This document shows, piece by piece, positions 16,099 to 24,951 of a DNA stretch of 64,000 bases. The stretch's first letter is position 1. Each line of letters starts with the position of its first letter. A program made the position numbers and the translations under genes. This stretch comes from Streptomyces sp. NBC_00190 (GTDB lineage Bacteria > Actinomycetota > Actinomycetes > Streptomycetales > Streptomycetaceae). Below the pieces are notes generated by a model. It was given only the letters and a program-made list of their open reading frames with translations. It was not told the DNA's origin and searched no databases. The stretch is from positions 6,696,001-6,760,000 of the forward strand of contig NZ_CP108131.1 in assembly GCF_036203305.1 (NCBI RefSeq), given 5' to 3'.

Positions 16099-17903
16099 GC
16101 CGGACCCCGCGCGGCAAGGACGCCAAGCCCGATCCCGCCACCGAGGCCTTCGCGGAGGGCCTCGCCCTGGTCAAGCGGAACCCGGCCCTCGCCGCCGTCG
16201 ACGCCGCCGTCTGCCGCCAGGCCAAATGCGCGGCTACCCCGGCCGGGGGACTGGCCGCGGTGGACTCCAACGGCACCGTCCACGTCCATCCGACCCGGCG
16301 AGCCGACCCCCGGGACTGGGCCTGGACCCTTGCCCACGCCCTGCTCCACCTCGGCTTCGGCCACGTCCCCGCGAGCAAGGACGAGGACCGCCCGCAGCCC
16401 GACCGCTTCGACCTCGCCGCCCGCTGCGCGGTGGTCAACCGCTTCCTGCTCACCGTTCCGACAGGCCGGGCCCCCGACCACCTCCCCGCCGAATACCCCG
16501 GCGGGGACGAGGACCTGCTCGCCGCCCGCTGGCGCCGCGACGGCATCCCGGCCGCCTACGCGCAGTGCGGCACCGCCGGCGACCACCCCGACCAGGTCCT
16601 GGTCACCTGGCGCCGCTGGAACACCACCGCCCCCGACTGGGAGGCCGCTTTCGCGCACGCCCTGACCCGCAGCGTCTCCGCCGCGATGGACGTGGCCGGC
16701 GGCCGCCGCGACCGGGTCACCGGCGAACGGACCCGCCAGCAGCCCTGGGACCTGGCCCTGAACTGGTTCGTCTCCTCGTACCCGCTGCTCGGCGGCCTCG
16801 CCGCCGGCCTCAAGATCGTCGCCGACGCCGAGCTGGCCCGCTCCCAGGGCATCGCCATCGCCGCGGTCAGCGCGAGCTCCGGCGAGATCTACGTCAACCC
16901 GCTGCGCACCTTCACCGACGGCGAATGGCGGTTCATCCTGGCCCACGAGATGCTCCACGCCGCCCTGCGCCACGGCGAGCGCCGCGGCGTCCGCGACCCG
17001 TACCTGCACAACGTGGCCGCCGACTACGTGGTCAACGGCTGGCTCGTGGAGATGGGCGTCGGCGAGATGCCCGCGGGACTGCTGCACGACCCCGCGCTGC
17101 GGGACCTGTCCGTGGAGGAGGTCTACGACCGGATCGCCACCGACCTGCGCCGGATGCGCCGCCTCGCGACCCTGCGCGGCAAAGGCCTCGGGGACATCCT
17201 GGGCGAGCCGCTGCCCCACCCGGGGAGCTGCCCGTACACGGATCTGGACGACTTCTACCGGCGCGGCCTCGTCCAGGGCTTCGACCTGCACGAGGCGGGG
17301 CGGCGGGGGCTGCTGCCCGCCGGGCTGATCCAGGAGATCCGGGCGCTGGCCCATCCTCCCGTGCCCTGGGACGCGAAGCTGGCCCGCTGGTTCGACGAGT
17401 ACGTGCCGCGCCCCGCGCCCGTACGGAGCTACGCGCGCCCGGCACGCCGCCAGGCCTCCACCCCGGACATCCCGCGCGCGGGCCGGCGCTTCCCGCCCGA
17501 GGAGGTGGCCCGCTGCACCTTCGGTGTGGTGCTCGACACCTCGGGGTCGATGAACGCCGCCCTGCTCGGCAAGGCGCTGGGCGCGATCGCCTCGTACGCG
17601 GAAGCCCGCGACGTACCGGCGGCACGCGTCGTGTTCTGCGACGCGGCGCCGTACGACGCGGGCTATCTGCCCCCGACCGAGATCGCGGGCCGGGTCCGGG
17701 TACGCGGGCGGGGCGGGACCGTGCTGCAGCCGGGCATCGACCTGCTGCAGCGGGCGGAGGACTTCCCGCCCGGGGCCCCGGTGCTGGTGATCACGGACGG
17801 ATGGTGCGACACCCTGCGGATCCGGCGTGAGCACGCCTATCTGGTTCCGCAGGGTGCCTCCCTGCCGTTCACACCCAAGGGGCCCGTCTTCCGACTGGCC
17901 TGA
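16095..17903 (+). CDS. DUF2201-type putative metallopeptidase with C-terminal VWA-like domain
   Basis: A 602-residue partner of the MoxR-like ATPase. The N-terminal two thirds match the DUF2201 putative metallopeptidase region, with a complete HEMLH motif at 284-288 followed by ALRHGERRG. An earlier HALLH-LGFGH stretch (81-90) looks like a degenerate internal copy of the same element, suggesting an ancient domain duplication. The C-terminal 120 residues form a VWA domain with the metal-site motif DTSGSM (481-486). MoxR plus VWA pairs act as chaperones that remodel target complexes; the peptidase-like site could act on a partner. Target unknown. Confidence 0.85.
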   Translation: MSRTPRGKDAKPDPATEAFAEGLALVKRNPALAAVDAAVCRQAKCAATPAGGLAAVDSNGTVHVHPTRRADPRDWAWTLAHALLHLGFGHVPASKDEDRPQPDRFDLAARCAVVNRFLLTVPTGRAPDHLPAEYPGGDEDLLAARWRRDGIPAAYAQCGTAGDHPDQVLVTWRRWNTTAPDWEAAFAHALTRSVSAAMDVAGGRRDRVTGERTRQQPWDLALNWFVSSYPLLGGLAAGLKIVADAELARSQGIAIAAVSASSGEIYVNPLRTFTDGEWRFILAHEMLHAALRHGERRGVRDPYLHNVAADYVVNGWLVEMGVGEMPAGLLHDPALRDLSVEEVYDRIATDLRRMRRLATLRGKGLGDILGEPLPHPGSCPYTDLDDFYRRGLVQGFDLHEAGRRGLLPAGLIQEIRALAHPPVPWDAKLARWFDEYVPRPAPVRSYARPARRQASTPDIPRAGRRFPPEEVARCTFGVVLDTSGSMNAALLGKALGAIASYAEARDVPAARVVFCDAAPYDAGYLPPTEIAGRVRVRGRGGTVLQPGIDLLQRAEDFPPGAPVLVITDGWCDTLRIRREHAYLVPQGASLPFTPKGPVFRLA

Positions 17904-17914
17904 AGGCCGCGGGC

Positions 17915-19519
17915 CTAGTCGAGGTAGTCGCGCAGCACCTGCGAACGCGACGGGTGGCGCAGCTTCGACATGGTCTTGGACTCGATCTGGCGGATGCGCT
18001 CACGGGTGACCCCGTACACGCGGCCGATCTCGTCCAGCGTCTTGGGCTGGCCGTCGTTGAGGCCGTAGCGCATGGAGACCACGCCCGCCTCGCGCTCGGA
18101 GAGCGTGCCCAGGATGGACTGGAGCTGCTCCTGGAGGAAGGTGAAGGAGACCGCGTCGGCCGGCACGACCGCCTCGGAGTCCTCGATGAGGTCACCGAAC
18201 TCGCTGTCGCCCTCCTCACCCAGCGGGGTGTGCAGGGAGATCGGCTCGCGGCCGTACTTCTGGACCTCGATGACCTTCTCGGGGGTCATGTCGAGTTCCT
18301 TGCCCAGCTCCTCCGGGGTGGGCTCGCGGCCCAGGTCCTGGAGCATCTGGCGCTGCACGCGGGCGAGCTTGTTGATGATCTCGACCATGTGCACGGGGAT
18401 GCGGATGGTGCGCGACTGGTCGGCCATGGCACGCGTGATCGCCTGCCGGATCCACCAGGTCGCATACGTGGAGAACTTGAAGCCCTTGGTGTAGTCGAAC
18501 TTCTCCACGGCGCGGATCAGGCCGACGTTGCCCTCCTGGATCAGGTCCAGGAAGAGCATGCCGCGGCCGGTGTAGCGCTTGGCGAGGGAGACCACGAGGC
18601 GGAGGTTGGCCTCCAGCAGGTGGTTCTTCGCGCGGCGGCCGTCCTCGACCAGGATCTCCAGCTCGCGCTTGAAGGCGGGCTTGTGGTCCTCCTCCTCTTC
18701 GAGCTTGTACTCGGAGAACAGGCCCGCCTCGATGCGCTTGGCGAGCTCGACCTCCTGCTCGGCGTTGAGGAGCGGCACCTTGCCGATGAGCTTGAGGTAG
18801 TCCTTGACGGGGTCGGCGGTGGCGCCGGCCACCATGACCGTCTGCGCCGGAGCGTCGTCCTCGTCGTCGTCGGACAGGACGAAGCCCTGGGTGCCGGCGG
18901 CCTTGGGGGCCTCTTCCTCGGCCTCGTCGGCGAGGTCCTCGGCTGCCCAGTCCTCACCCTCCACCGCGGGGGTCTCGCCCTCGTCGGCGTCCTTGGCGCT
19001 GGTCTTCTTCGCCGCCGTCTTCTTGGTGGCGGTCTTCTTCGCGGCGGTCGCGGTCTTCTTGACCGTCCGCTTCTTCGGCTCGGCGGCGGCCCCGGCCGTC
19101 GCCTCGTCCTCGATGGCGGATGCCGACGGAGCGGATATCGCCGCGGCGGTGGCGGTGGCCGCGCTGGTGGCCGTGCTGGTGGCAGACGTCTTGCGCGCGC
19201 CGATGGGGCGCGGCGGGGTGGTTGCCTTCTTGGCCACCGTGCGGGCCGGGGCGGCGGCTGCCTTGCGGGGCTTCTTGGCGGCAGTCTTGGTGGCGGGGGC
19301 CGCGCTGACGTGGAGGGCGACACCCTCCTCGTCCAGGACCTGGTTCAGGCTGCGCAGGACCCGCTTCCACTGGTCCACCGGGATGCGGCCGGCCTCGAAG
19401 GCCTGGCGCACGTCGTCACCGTTGATGTGACCCTGCTCGCGGCCGCGCTCGACGAGCGCGACGAGGGCCTCCGATTCGGCGATCTCCGGAGGGAACGTAC
19501 GGGACGGGCTGAGCGACAC
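17915..19519 (-). CDS. hrdB: Principal RNA polymerase sigma factor HrdB (RpoD/SigA)
   Basis: A 534-residue group 1 sigma-70. Region 1.1 is followed by a long Ala/Lys-rich linker with repeated KKT/KKTA units, typical of Streptomyces HrdB and absent from HrdA, HrdC and HrdD. The core has region 1.2 ([16 protein letters not shown]), region 2.1-2.4 ([17 protein letters not shown] to [17 protein letters not shown]), region 3, and region 4.2 ([20 protein letters not shown]). The C-terminus [14 protein letters not shown] is the family ending. It starts at a GTG after a GAGAGG element. A sigma-R-type promoter lies upstream, so this gene is probably induced by thiol stress as well as expressed constitutively. 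Being the principal factor, it should be essential. Confidence 0.95.
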   Translation of the reverse strand: MSLSPSRTFPPEIAESEALVALVERGREQGHINGDDVRQAFEAGRIPVDQWKRVLRSLNQVLDEEGVALHVSAAPATKTAAKKPRKAAAAPARTVAKKATTPPRPIGARKTSATSTATSAATATAAAISAPSASAIEDEATAGAAAEPKKRTVKKTATAAKKTATKKTAAKKTSAKDADEGETPAVEGEDWAAEDLADEAEEEAPKAAGTQGFVLSDDDEDDAPAQTVMVAGATADPVKDYLKLIGKVPLLNAEQEVELAKRIEAGLFSEYKLEEEEDHKPAFKRELEILVEDGRRAKNHLLEANLRLVVSLAKRYTGRGMLFLDLIQEGNVGLIRAVEKFDYTKGFKFSTYATWWIRQAITRAMADQSRTIRIPVHMVEIINKLARVQRQMLQDLGREPTPEELGKELDMTPEKVIEVQKYGREPISLHTPLGEEGDSEFGDLIEDSEAVVPADAVSFTFLQEQLQSILGTLSEREAGVVSMRYGLNDGQPKTLDEIGRVYGVTRERIRQIESKTMSKLRHPSRSQVLRDYLD

Positions 19520-19580
19520 AAGGAGCCTCTCGTTGCGAACAGATAAGGGGTGGGCGGGACATCATCGCGCGAACTCGGGA

Positions 19581-19607
19581 AACAGACCCGAGGGGGGTCT
19601 GTATTCC
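19581..19607 (-). promoter_or_regulatory. Sigma-R-type promoter of hrdB (GGAAT-N19-GTT)
   Basis: On the minus strand GGAAT (19603-19607) is followed after exactly 19 nt by GTT (19581-19583), the consensus read by the thiol-oxidative-stress sigma factor SigR. Transcription would start near 19575, giving a leader of about 55 nt. SigR control of hrdB has been reported in S. coelicolor as I recall. A 7-bp inverted repeat (CAGACCC/GGGTCTG) fills the spacer. Confidence 0.65.
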
Positions 19608-19734
19608 GGGGCCGCGCGAGGACGCCTGTCGGTTCATCGCATGCCCGAGTCGATTCGTTACGCGCTGAATTGAGTGACCTGCGCCACGCTGTGGCCGCGC
19701 AACCGATCCGGCGGGAATCCGTCCGCCCTCTCCG

Positions 19735-20496
19735 TCACCCCTTTTTGCGGGCTTCGATGAGGAAGCGGGCGGTGTGCGCGACGAACGGGCCTTCGCGTTC
19801 GATCCGTTCGTGCAGCTCGCGCAACCTGTCCCGGTACTGCCCGACCGTGAAGCCGGGCACCATCCAGATCACCTTCCGTAGAAAGTAGATCACGGCTCCG
19901 ATGTCATGGAACTCCGTACGCAGTCGCTCGGAGCGCAGATCGACGACTTCGAGGCCGGCCTTCGTGGCGTCCGCCACGGCGTCGTCGGGGTGCCGGCCGC
20001 GCCGGACCTCCTCCGGCTGGGGCCCGAGGAAGTACTCGACCAGCTCGAAGACGCTCGCCGGACCGACCTGCTGGGACAGGTAGGTGCCGCCGGGCCGCAG
20101 GACCCGCGCGATCTCGTCCCACCAGATGGTCACCGGGTGGCGGCTCGTGACCAGCTCGAAGGCCTCGTCGCCGAAGGGCAGCGGCGGCTCGTCGGCGTCG
20201 GCGACCACCACCGCGCCGAGCGGGTGCAGCAGCCGGGTCGCCTTCGCGATGTTGGGCGGCCAGGACTCGGTAGCCGCCGTCAGCGGGGGCAGGGGGCCGG
20301 ATCCGGCGAGGACCTCGCCGCCGCCGGTCTGGATGTCGAGGGCGGACCGGACGCGGGCCAGACGCTCTCCCAGCAGCCGCTGGTAGCCCCAGGAGGGGCG
20401 CTGCTCGGTGGCGCGGCCGTCGAGCCAGGAGAAGTCCCAGCCGTCCACGGAGACGGATTCGGCCTCGGCGACGAGATGGTCGAAAGTACGCGTCAT
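19735..20496 (-). CDS. Class I SAM-dependent methyltransferase
   Basis: A 253-residue methyltransferase. The first strand is SALDIQTGGGEVLAG, where the GGG stands for the usual GxGxG. VVVADADEPPLPFGDEAFELVTSRHPVTIWWDEIARVLRPGGTYLSQ carries motifs II-III. The C-terminal part (GAVIYFLRKVIWMVPGF) is typical of an actinobacterial family of unknown substrate. The ATG at 20496 is preferred because the domain begins at once; an upstream in-frame start would add 12 residues. No strong RBS is seen. It is transcribed towards hrdB and divergently from folD. Confidence 0.8.
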   Translation of the reverse strand: MTRTFDHLVAEAESVSVDGWDFSWLDGRATEQRPSWGYQRLLGERLARVRSALDIQTGGGEVLAGSGPLPPLTAATESWPPNIAKATRLLHPLGAVVVADADEPPLPFGDEAFELVTSRHPVTIWWDEIARVLRPGGTYLSQQVGPASVFELVEYFLGPQPEEVRRGRHPDDAVADATKAGLEVVDLRSERLRTEFHDIGAVIYFLRKVIWMVPGFTVGQYRDRLRELHERIEREGPFVAHTARFLIEARKKG

Positions 20497-20545
20497 GTCT
20501 TGATCGTCCCAGGTCGGGCCACGGCTATCCACCGGATATGTCGAC

Positions 20546-20551
20546 TACAGT
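20546..20551 (+). promoter_or_regulatory. -10 box TACAGT of the folD transcript
   Basis: TACAGT matches TAnnnT and predicts a transcript start near 20557-20559, exactly where the riboswitch sequence begins. No good -35 hexamer is visible at 17-18 nt. Confidence 0.5.
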
Positions 20552-20557
20552 GGACGG

Positions 20558-20645
20558 CGGGCCGTGACTGGCGTTCGGGTGGATCACCACCGGGGAGCGG
20601 CCCGGCGTACGTCCGTACGTCGACTGCCGCGCGCCTGGGCGAACC
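20558..20645 (+). promoter_or_regulatory. ZTP (pfl) riboswitch upstream of folD
   Basis: Three conserved blocks of the pfl/ZTP riboswitch appear in order: GTGACTGGCG (20564-20573), CCACCGGGGAGCG (20587-20599) and CGCCTGGGC (20632-20640), separated by a variable hairpin region. This RNA class binds ZTP/ZMP, signals that build up when 10-formyl-THF is short, and switches on one-carbon genes, folD being a classic target. It ends about 30 nt before the folD GTG, so control is probably at translation initiation or by a short terminator; neither is clear from sequence alone. Confidence 0.85.
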
Positions 20646-20674
20646 GCGATCCGCAGCGACGTTCAGGAGACCCC

Positions 20675-21559
20675 GTGACGACCGCCCAGACTGCCACCGC
20701 CTCTGCCCAGCTGATGGACGGCACGGCCCTCGCCCGCCGCATCTCGGAGCAGACCGCCGCCTACGCGGCGAAGATCACCGAGCGCACCGGTACCGCGCCC
20801 TGTCTCGCGACCGTGCTGGTCGGTGAGGACCCCGCCTCCGTCACGTACGTACGCATGAAGCAGAACCGTTGCGCCAAGGCCGGGATCACCTCCCGCCACG
20901 TGGAGCTGCCGGCCGAGACCACCACCGAGGAGCTGGTGGCCACGCTCACCGCGCTCTCCGAGGACCCCGAGATCAGCGGCATCCTGCTCCAGCACCCCGT
21001 CCCGCACCACATCGACGAGCGCGCCGCCTTCGAGGCCATCGCGCCCGGCAAGGACGTCGACGGCGTCACCATGCACTCCTTCGCCGCCATGGGCTTCGGG
21101 CTGCCGGGCTTCGTCTCCTGCACACCCGGCGGCATCATGCGCCTCCTCGCCGCCTACGACGTGGACCTCACCGGGAAGCACGCCGTGGTCGTCGGCCGCA
21201 GCGCGATCCTGGGCAAGCCGGCCGGGATGCTGCTGCTGGAGCAGAACGCCACCGTCACCTACTGCCACTCCCGCACCCAGGACCTCCCCTCGATCGTGCG
21301 CCAGGCGGACGTGCTGGTCGCCGCCGTCGGCAAGGCCGAATTCATCCGGGGCGAGGACATCAAGCCGGGCGCCGTGGTCCTGGACGCCGGGTACAACGAG
21401 GGCAACGTCGGCGACGTCCACTTCGAGTCGGCCGCCGCCCGCGCCTCCCTGATCACCCCGGTACCGGGCGGGGTCGGCCCGATGACCATCGCCGTCCTGC
21501 TGGAGCAGACCGTCCAGGCCGCCGCCGCGCAGGCCGGGCTGGACCTCGCGGAGCTCTGA
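20675..21559 (+). CDS. folD: Bifunctional methylene-THF dehydrogenase / methenyl-THF cyclohydrolase FolD
   Basis: A 294-residue FolD. It interconverts 5,10-methylene-, methenyl- and 10-formyl-tetrahydrofolate in the cytosol. The catalytic Y58-xxx-K62 pair (YVRMK), GILLQHPVP, the KDVDG loop (D127, D129) and the NADP-binding VVGRSAILGKPAG and TPVPGGVGPMT motifs are all present. QHPVP and GRSAILGKP are small variants of the usual QLPLP and GRSNIVGKP. The GTG start follows an AGGAGA RBS. The gene is controlled by the ZTP riboswitch just upstream and closed by a strong hairpin at 21587-21612. Confidence 0.95.
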   Translation: MTTAQTATASAQLMDGTALARRISEQTAAYAAKITERTGTAPCLATVLVGEDPASVTYVRMKQNRCAKAGITSRHVELPAETTTEELVATLTALSEDPEISGILLQHPVPHHIDERAAFEAIAPGKDVDGVTMHSFAAMGFGLPGFVSCTPGGIMRLLAAYDVDLTGKHAVVVGRSAILGKPAGMLLLEQNATVTYCHSRTQDLPSIVRQADVLVAAVGKAEFIRGEDIKPGAVVLDAGYNEGNVGDVHFESAAARASLITPVPGGVGPMTIAVLLEQTVQAAAAQAGLDLAEL

Positions 21560-21586
21560 GCCGCGGCCCCGCAGCCGGCCGGCGAA

Positions 21587-21612
21587 CGCCCCGGGCCCTC
21601 GGGCCCGGGGCG
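21587..21612. terminator. Bidirectional hairpin between folD and the MAB_1171c-type gene
   Basis: A 12-bp perfect stem, CGCCCCGGGCCC with its complement, and a loop of 2-4 nt. It is followed on the plus strand by CTGTGTTT. It lies between two convergent genes, so it can end both transcripts. Confidence 0.75.
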
Positions 21613-21635
21613 CTGTGTTTCCGCTTAGGCCTCGC

Positions 21636-22781
21636 TTAGGCCGTCTCGCGGGCCGCGGCGACGATGGGGGAGGTGCGGAACTCCCGGGCCAGGGCCCCCA
21701 GCGGGCTGCCGCCCAGCCGGTACGGGGACGGGTGCTCGCCCTCCGTACCGGCGGCCCCGCGCCGGCAGGCGACGGCGAGCACGGCCGCGTCCGCGACCAC
21801 GGCGGCCCGGGTCTCGCTCATGCCCTGCCCGCGCGCCGCCTCGTACGCCGCGCCGCGCACGGCGGGGTCGAACCGGGAGGCGAGCGCCAGGATGCCGTCG
21901 TCGATGAAGGACTCACGGTGGATGAGGCGGGACCCGACCGGCGACCACCAGGCCAGCGGCACGGTCCGTACCCTGGCGGCCGCGGCTCCGCGCAGTGCCT
22001 TCCACAGCGGATACAGCCGCCGGTACTGGGTGAAGTCCCGCCAGGCCGCCGACCCGCCGACCAGCGGCACGATGAACCCCGCACCGATCAGCAGGGCCGC
22101 CCCGGAGACCAGCGACAGCGCCACGTCCGCGGAGGCCACCCAGTCCCGGCCGGCCCAGCGGGCCGCCACCGAGGCCCACTTCGCGGCGAGGTAGGCCAGG
22201 TCCAGCAGCCCGCCGCACACGATCAGCGCCAGTCCGGTGCGCAGCGGGCGCAGCGAGCGGTCCGCGCGCCACACCCACTTCCCGCACAGCACGGTCAGCG
22301 CAGAGGTCCCGACGGTGTGGGCCACCAGGAAGCAGACGATCATCTCGCGGATCCACGGCGTCGTGGCGTAGTACGTGTCCAGGTCCCGGACCCGCTCCAC
22401 CGGCGCGTCGCCGATCACGAACAGCACGACGATCGCCACGGTCACCGCGCCGAACACGGCCGCCGTCAGCCGGGTGGCCTGCCGCACGGCCCGGGGCGGG
22501 CCGCCGCGCCACTGCAGGACCAGCACCACGCACGTCCCCGAGAAGACGGTGATCAGGCCGAACACCAGCGGCGCGGAGAAGTTGACCACGCCGGTGAGCC
22601 GGTTGACCGTGGAGATCGTCGACGGTGACGCCAGGAACGTGAGCGGGGCGCCCACGGCGAGCAGTGTGCACGCGGCCCGGTTCAGGGGCTGGTCCCAGTC
22701 CCGGCGCAGCGCCGGCAGCTTGATCAGCAGCGCCAGGAACATCACGGACCCCGGCAGATAGAGCAGGAGTCCGCTGCTCAC
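21636..22781 (-). CDS. MAB_1171c family putative transporter (membrane protein, module 1)
   Basis: A 381-residue membrane protein with about seven hydrophobic helices in the first 250 residues and a soluble Ala/Arg-rich C-terminal part. The signature between TM3 and TM4 (LFVIGDAPVERVRDLDTYYA, then TPWIREMI) is shared with the paralogue at 57446-58693. The soluble region keeps WWSPVGSRLIHRESFIDDG. The GTG start overlaps the stop of the FAD oxidoreductase gene by 4 nt (GTGA). The family name implies transport, but no experimental role is known to me; a sensor or signal exporter is equally possible. Last gene of the XRE-ImmA-FAD-MAB operon. Confidence 0.8.
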   Translation of the reverse strand: MSSGLLLYLPGSVMFLALLIKLPALRRDWDQPLNRAACTLLAVGAPLTFLASPSTISTVNRLTGVVNFSAPLVFGLITVFSGTCVVLVLQWRGGPPRAVRQATRLTAAVFGAVTVAIVVLFVIGDAPVERVRDLDTYYATTPWIREMIVCFLVAHTVGTSALTVLCGKWVWRADRSLRPLRTGLALIVCGGLLDLAYLAAKWASVAARWAGRDWVASADVALSLVSGAALLIGAGFIVPLVGGSAAWRDFTQYRRLYPLWKALRGAAAARVRTVPLAWWSPVGSRLIHRESFIDDGILALASRFDPAVRGAAYEAARGQGMSETRAAVVADAAVLAVACRRGAAGTEGEHPSPYRLGGSPLGALAREFRTSPIVAAARETA

Positions 22782-24301
22782 CGGACCTGTCCGACGGGGT
22801 CGGCCGGGCCGACCGGGTCCGCCGGGTCCGTGCCGACAGGGTCTGCCGGGGCCGCCGGGGCCGTCGTTTCCACCTGGTTCGTGGCGACCGCGGCCGCCGG
22901 GCCGGCCGGGCCGAGCCCGGCGACGGCCCGCTCGGCCGCGGTGAGCGGCGGCGCGGTCAGGGCGCCCCGGTCCGAGGCGCGCAGCACGTGCCAGACCACC
23001 GACGGCTGGAGCCAGTGGGTGGGCGCGCTGCTCATGGTGAGCACCTTGAACAGGGCGGCGGTGAGTGCCTCGTCCGTGGTGGCGCCCGTCATCAGCCGGT
23101 TCACGTACGCGTTGAGCGCGCCGGTTCCGGCCCGCGGCTTCATCCCGGTGGCCCCCGGGTACAGGATGTCCTGCGAGGTGGCGAGCTCCCAGGCGGTGCT
23201 CACCAGCGGGGCGATCGCGCGCTGCGCCTCGCGGCCGAAGCCGGGGTGGGCGAGCCCCTTCTGGCGGATCAGGGCGCGCAGGGCCAGCAGCCCCTGGGCG
23301 GCGACCGTCATGCCCTGCCCGTACAGCGGGTTGAAGGTGGCGACCGAGTCGCCGACGGCGATGAAGCCGTCGGGCAGTTCGGCCTTCTCGAAGTAGATCC
23401 TGCGGTTGGCGGTGCCCTGGGTGACGGCGACGTCCGTCAGGGGCTTCTTCCCTTCGAGGAGCTCGCCGACGATCGGGTCCCTGATGTCCTTGGCGAACGG
23501 GATGAACCGGTCCGGGTCGCCGGTCGGCTGGCCGCCGCGGGTCCCGGAGAGGGTGGCCTGCCACTGGCCGTTCTCGATGGGCACGATCGTGGCCGTCCGG
23601 CCGGGGACGGGCACCCGGGGGTCGGACTGCACGTTGACGATGGGGAAGCCCATCTCGTGGGCTCCGGCCGGGGCTTCGAAGATCCTTGTCGCGTAGACGA
23701 GGCCGGAGTCGACCTCGGCCTGCCGTATGCCGGTGACGCCCAGTGCCTGGAGCCAGGTCCGGGCGCGCGAGCCGCGACCGCTCGCGTCGATCACGAGGTC
23801 GGCGGTCAGCAGCCGGCCCTCTTCCTCCGGAGTGTCGACCAGGACGCCGGTGACCCGGGCGGCCGTGCCCTCCAGGGCCCGGACCCGGCTCCGCTGGAGT
23901 GTGGAGATCCCTTTCAGTCCGGTCACCCGGGCACGGATCACCGAGTCGAGGAGGTCGCGGCTGCACGAGATGTTGAACTGCTTCTCCCCGACGCGCGGGA
24001 TCCAGCCCTGGGCGGTCTTGGTGACCAGGTCGGTGGGCAGGCTGCGGCGGATGGCGCCCGCGGCCGTCCAGTCGTCGGTGATGCCGGGCAGGATCCGCTC
24101 GATGGCACGGGCGCCGCCCGACCACAGGAGGTGGGTGTGCCGGGCCTGCGGCAGTCCGCGCCGCGGCGCCGGGCCCTCGGGCAGCGGGTCCGCGTCGATG
24201 ACGGTGACCGTCGTGTACTCGGCGAGGACGGCGGCCGCGAGCAGGCCGGACAGGCTGCCGCCGATGACGACGGCGTGGCGGGGCGGGGAAGGCTGGGTCA
24301 T
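22778..24301 (-). CDS. FAD-dependent oxidoreductase / monooxygenase-like protein
   Basis: A 507-residue flavoprotein. The N-terminal dinucleotide fold is HAVVIGGSLSGLLAAAVLAEYTTVTVID (G14, G15, G19). A second FAD contact is GFIAVGDSVATFNPLYGQGM, the GD motif of group A hydroxylases and geranylgeranyl-reductase-like enzymes. PRRGLPQARHTHLLWSGGARAIE after the first strand is typical of this subgroup. The last 50 residues are Pro/Ala/Val/Gly-rich with repeated DP-VG units and look unstructured. It lies between the ImmA/IrrE and MAB_1171c genes and is translationally coupled to the latter. It is the only component missing from the second module. Substrate unknown. Confidence 0.8.
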   Translation of the reverse strand: MTQPSPPRHAVVIGGSLSGLLAAAVLAEYTTVTVIDADPLPEGPAPRRGLPQARHTHLLWSGGARAIERILPGITDDWTAAGAIRRSLPTDLVTKTAQGWIPRVGEKQFNISCSRDLLDSVIRARVTGLKGISTLQRSRVRALEGTAARVTGVLVDTPEEEGRLLTADLVIDASGRGSRARTWLQALGVTGIRQAEVDSGLVYATRIFEAPAGAHEMGFPIVNVQSDPRVPVPGRTATIVPIENGQWQATLSGTRGGQPTGDPDRFIPFAKDIRDPIVGELLEGKKPLTDVAVTQGTANRRIYFEKAELPDGFIAVGDSVATFNPLYGQGMTVAAQGLLALRALIRQKGLAHPGFGREAQRAIAPLVSTAWELATSQDILYPGATGMKPRAGTGALNAYVNRLMTGATTDEALTAALFKVLTMSSAPTHWLQPSVVWHVLRASDRGALTAPPLTAAERAVAGLGPAGPAAAVATNQVETTAPAAPADPVGTDPADPVGPADPVGQVR

Positions 24302-24372
24302 CGTGTCGTGCTCTCTGTCGGGGCCGTGCCGAGGGCATCGGCGCGAGGGGTGCGGGGCTGGCTGGGCGCGGG

Positions 24373-24951
24373 TCACCGGAGTGACGCGGGGCGCCCCCAG
24401 CCGAGCGAGGTCTGGATGCGCTCGATCGCCTCGGGGAACTGTTCTTCCCGGGGTGGTGGCAGGTACGGCTTGAGGAGCTTGCCGAGGTGCAGGCCGAAGA
24501 TCTCGGCGCGGATCTCCGCCGGATCCTCGTGGTCGGCCCGGGCGGCGGCCTGGCGGATCACGGTGCTCAGCCCGGTGTCGGAGCGCAGCAGCCCGGCGAG
24601 GTCGCCGTGGCGTCCGGTGAGCCGCGCGGCCACCGCCATGCCCGGCCCGTGGCTGTCGCAGGTGCCCTCGTCCACGTGCCACAGCTCGTGGCAGGCGATG
24701 ACGAGCTGGTGCTCGGGGCGAGTCCGCTCCTCGATGACGATCAGGTCCCGGTCGTCCATCTCCAGCCATAATCCGCTGGCCGTGTCCGGCGGGAAGGAGG
24801 CGAAGCGGAAGTCGACTTTCCGCCCGCCGCGGCGGCGGGCGTAGGCGGCGCACAGGGCCCCGATGATCCCGGTGGCCCCGGCCGGCGCCGAAAGGCGCGC
24901 GTCCGCGAGCAGATCGCCGGCGAGTCCGCGCATCGCCCGTGTGGTCCTCAT
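24373..24951 (-). CDS. ImmA/IrrE family metallo-endopeptidase (module 1)
   Basis: A 192-residue protein with the zinc motif HELWH at 88-92 and the surrounding ImmA/IrrE block VDFRFASFPPDTASGLWLEM through IVIEERTRPEHQL. In ICEBs1 and Deinococcus, ImmA and IrrE/PprI cleave a partner repressor of the XRE type. Here the XRE gene lies directly upstream and overlaps by 4 nt (ATGA), as expected for such a pair. The C-terminal half (AEIFGLHLGKLLKPYLPPP) is helical. About 60% of residues in the core are identical to the paralogue at 58690-59247 by eye. Confidence 0.85.
   Translation of the reverse strand: MRTTRAMRGLAGDLLADARLSAPAGATGIIGALCAAYARRRGGRKVDFRFASFPPDTASGLWLEMDDRDLIVIEERTRPEHQLVIACHELWHVDEGTCDSHGPGMAVAARLTGRHGDLAGLLRSDTGLSTVIRQAAARADHEDPAEIRAEIFGLHLGKLLKPYLPPPREEQFPEAIERIQTSLGWGRPASLR

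Noticed and set aside
20564..20674. An upstream extension of the folD reading frame
   Set aside because: It runs through the riboswitch; the conserved protein starts after the AGGAGA-preceded GTG at 20675.
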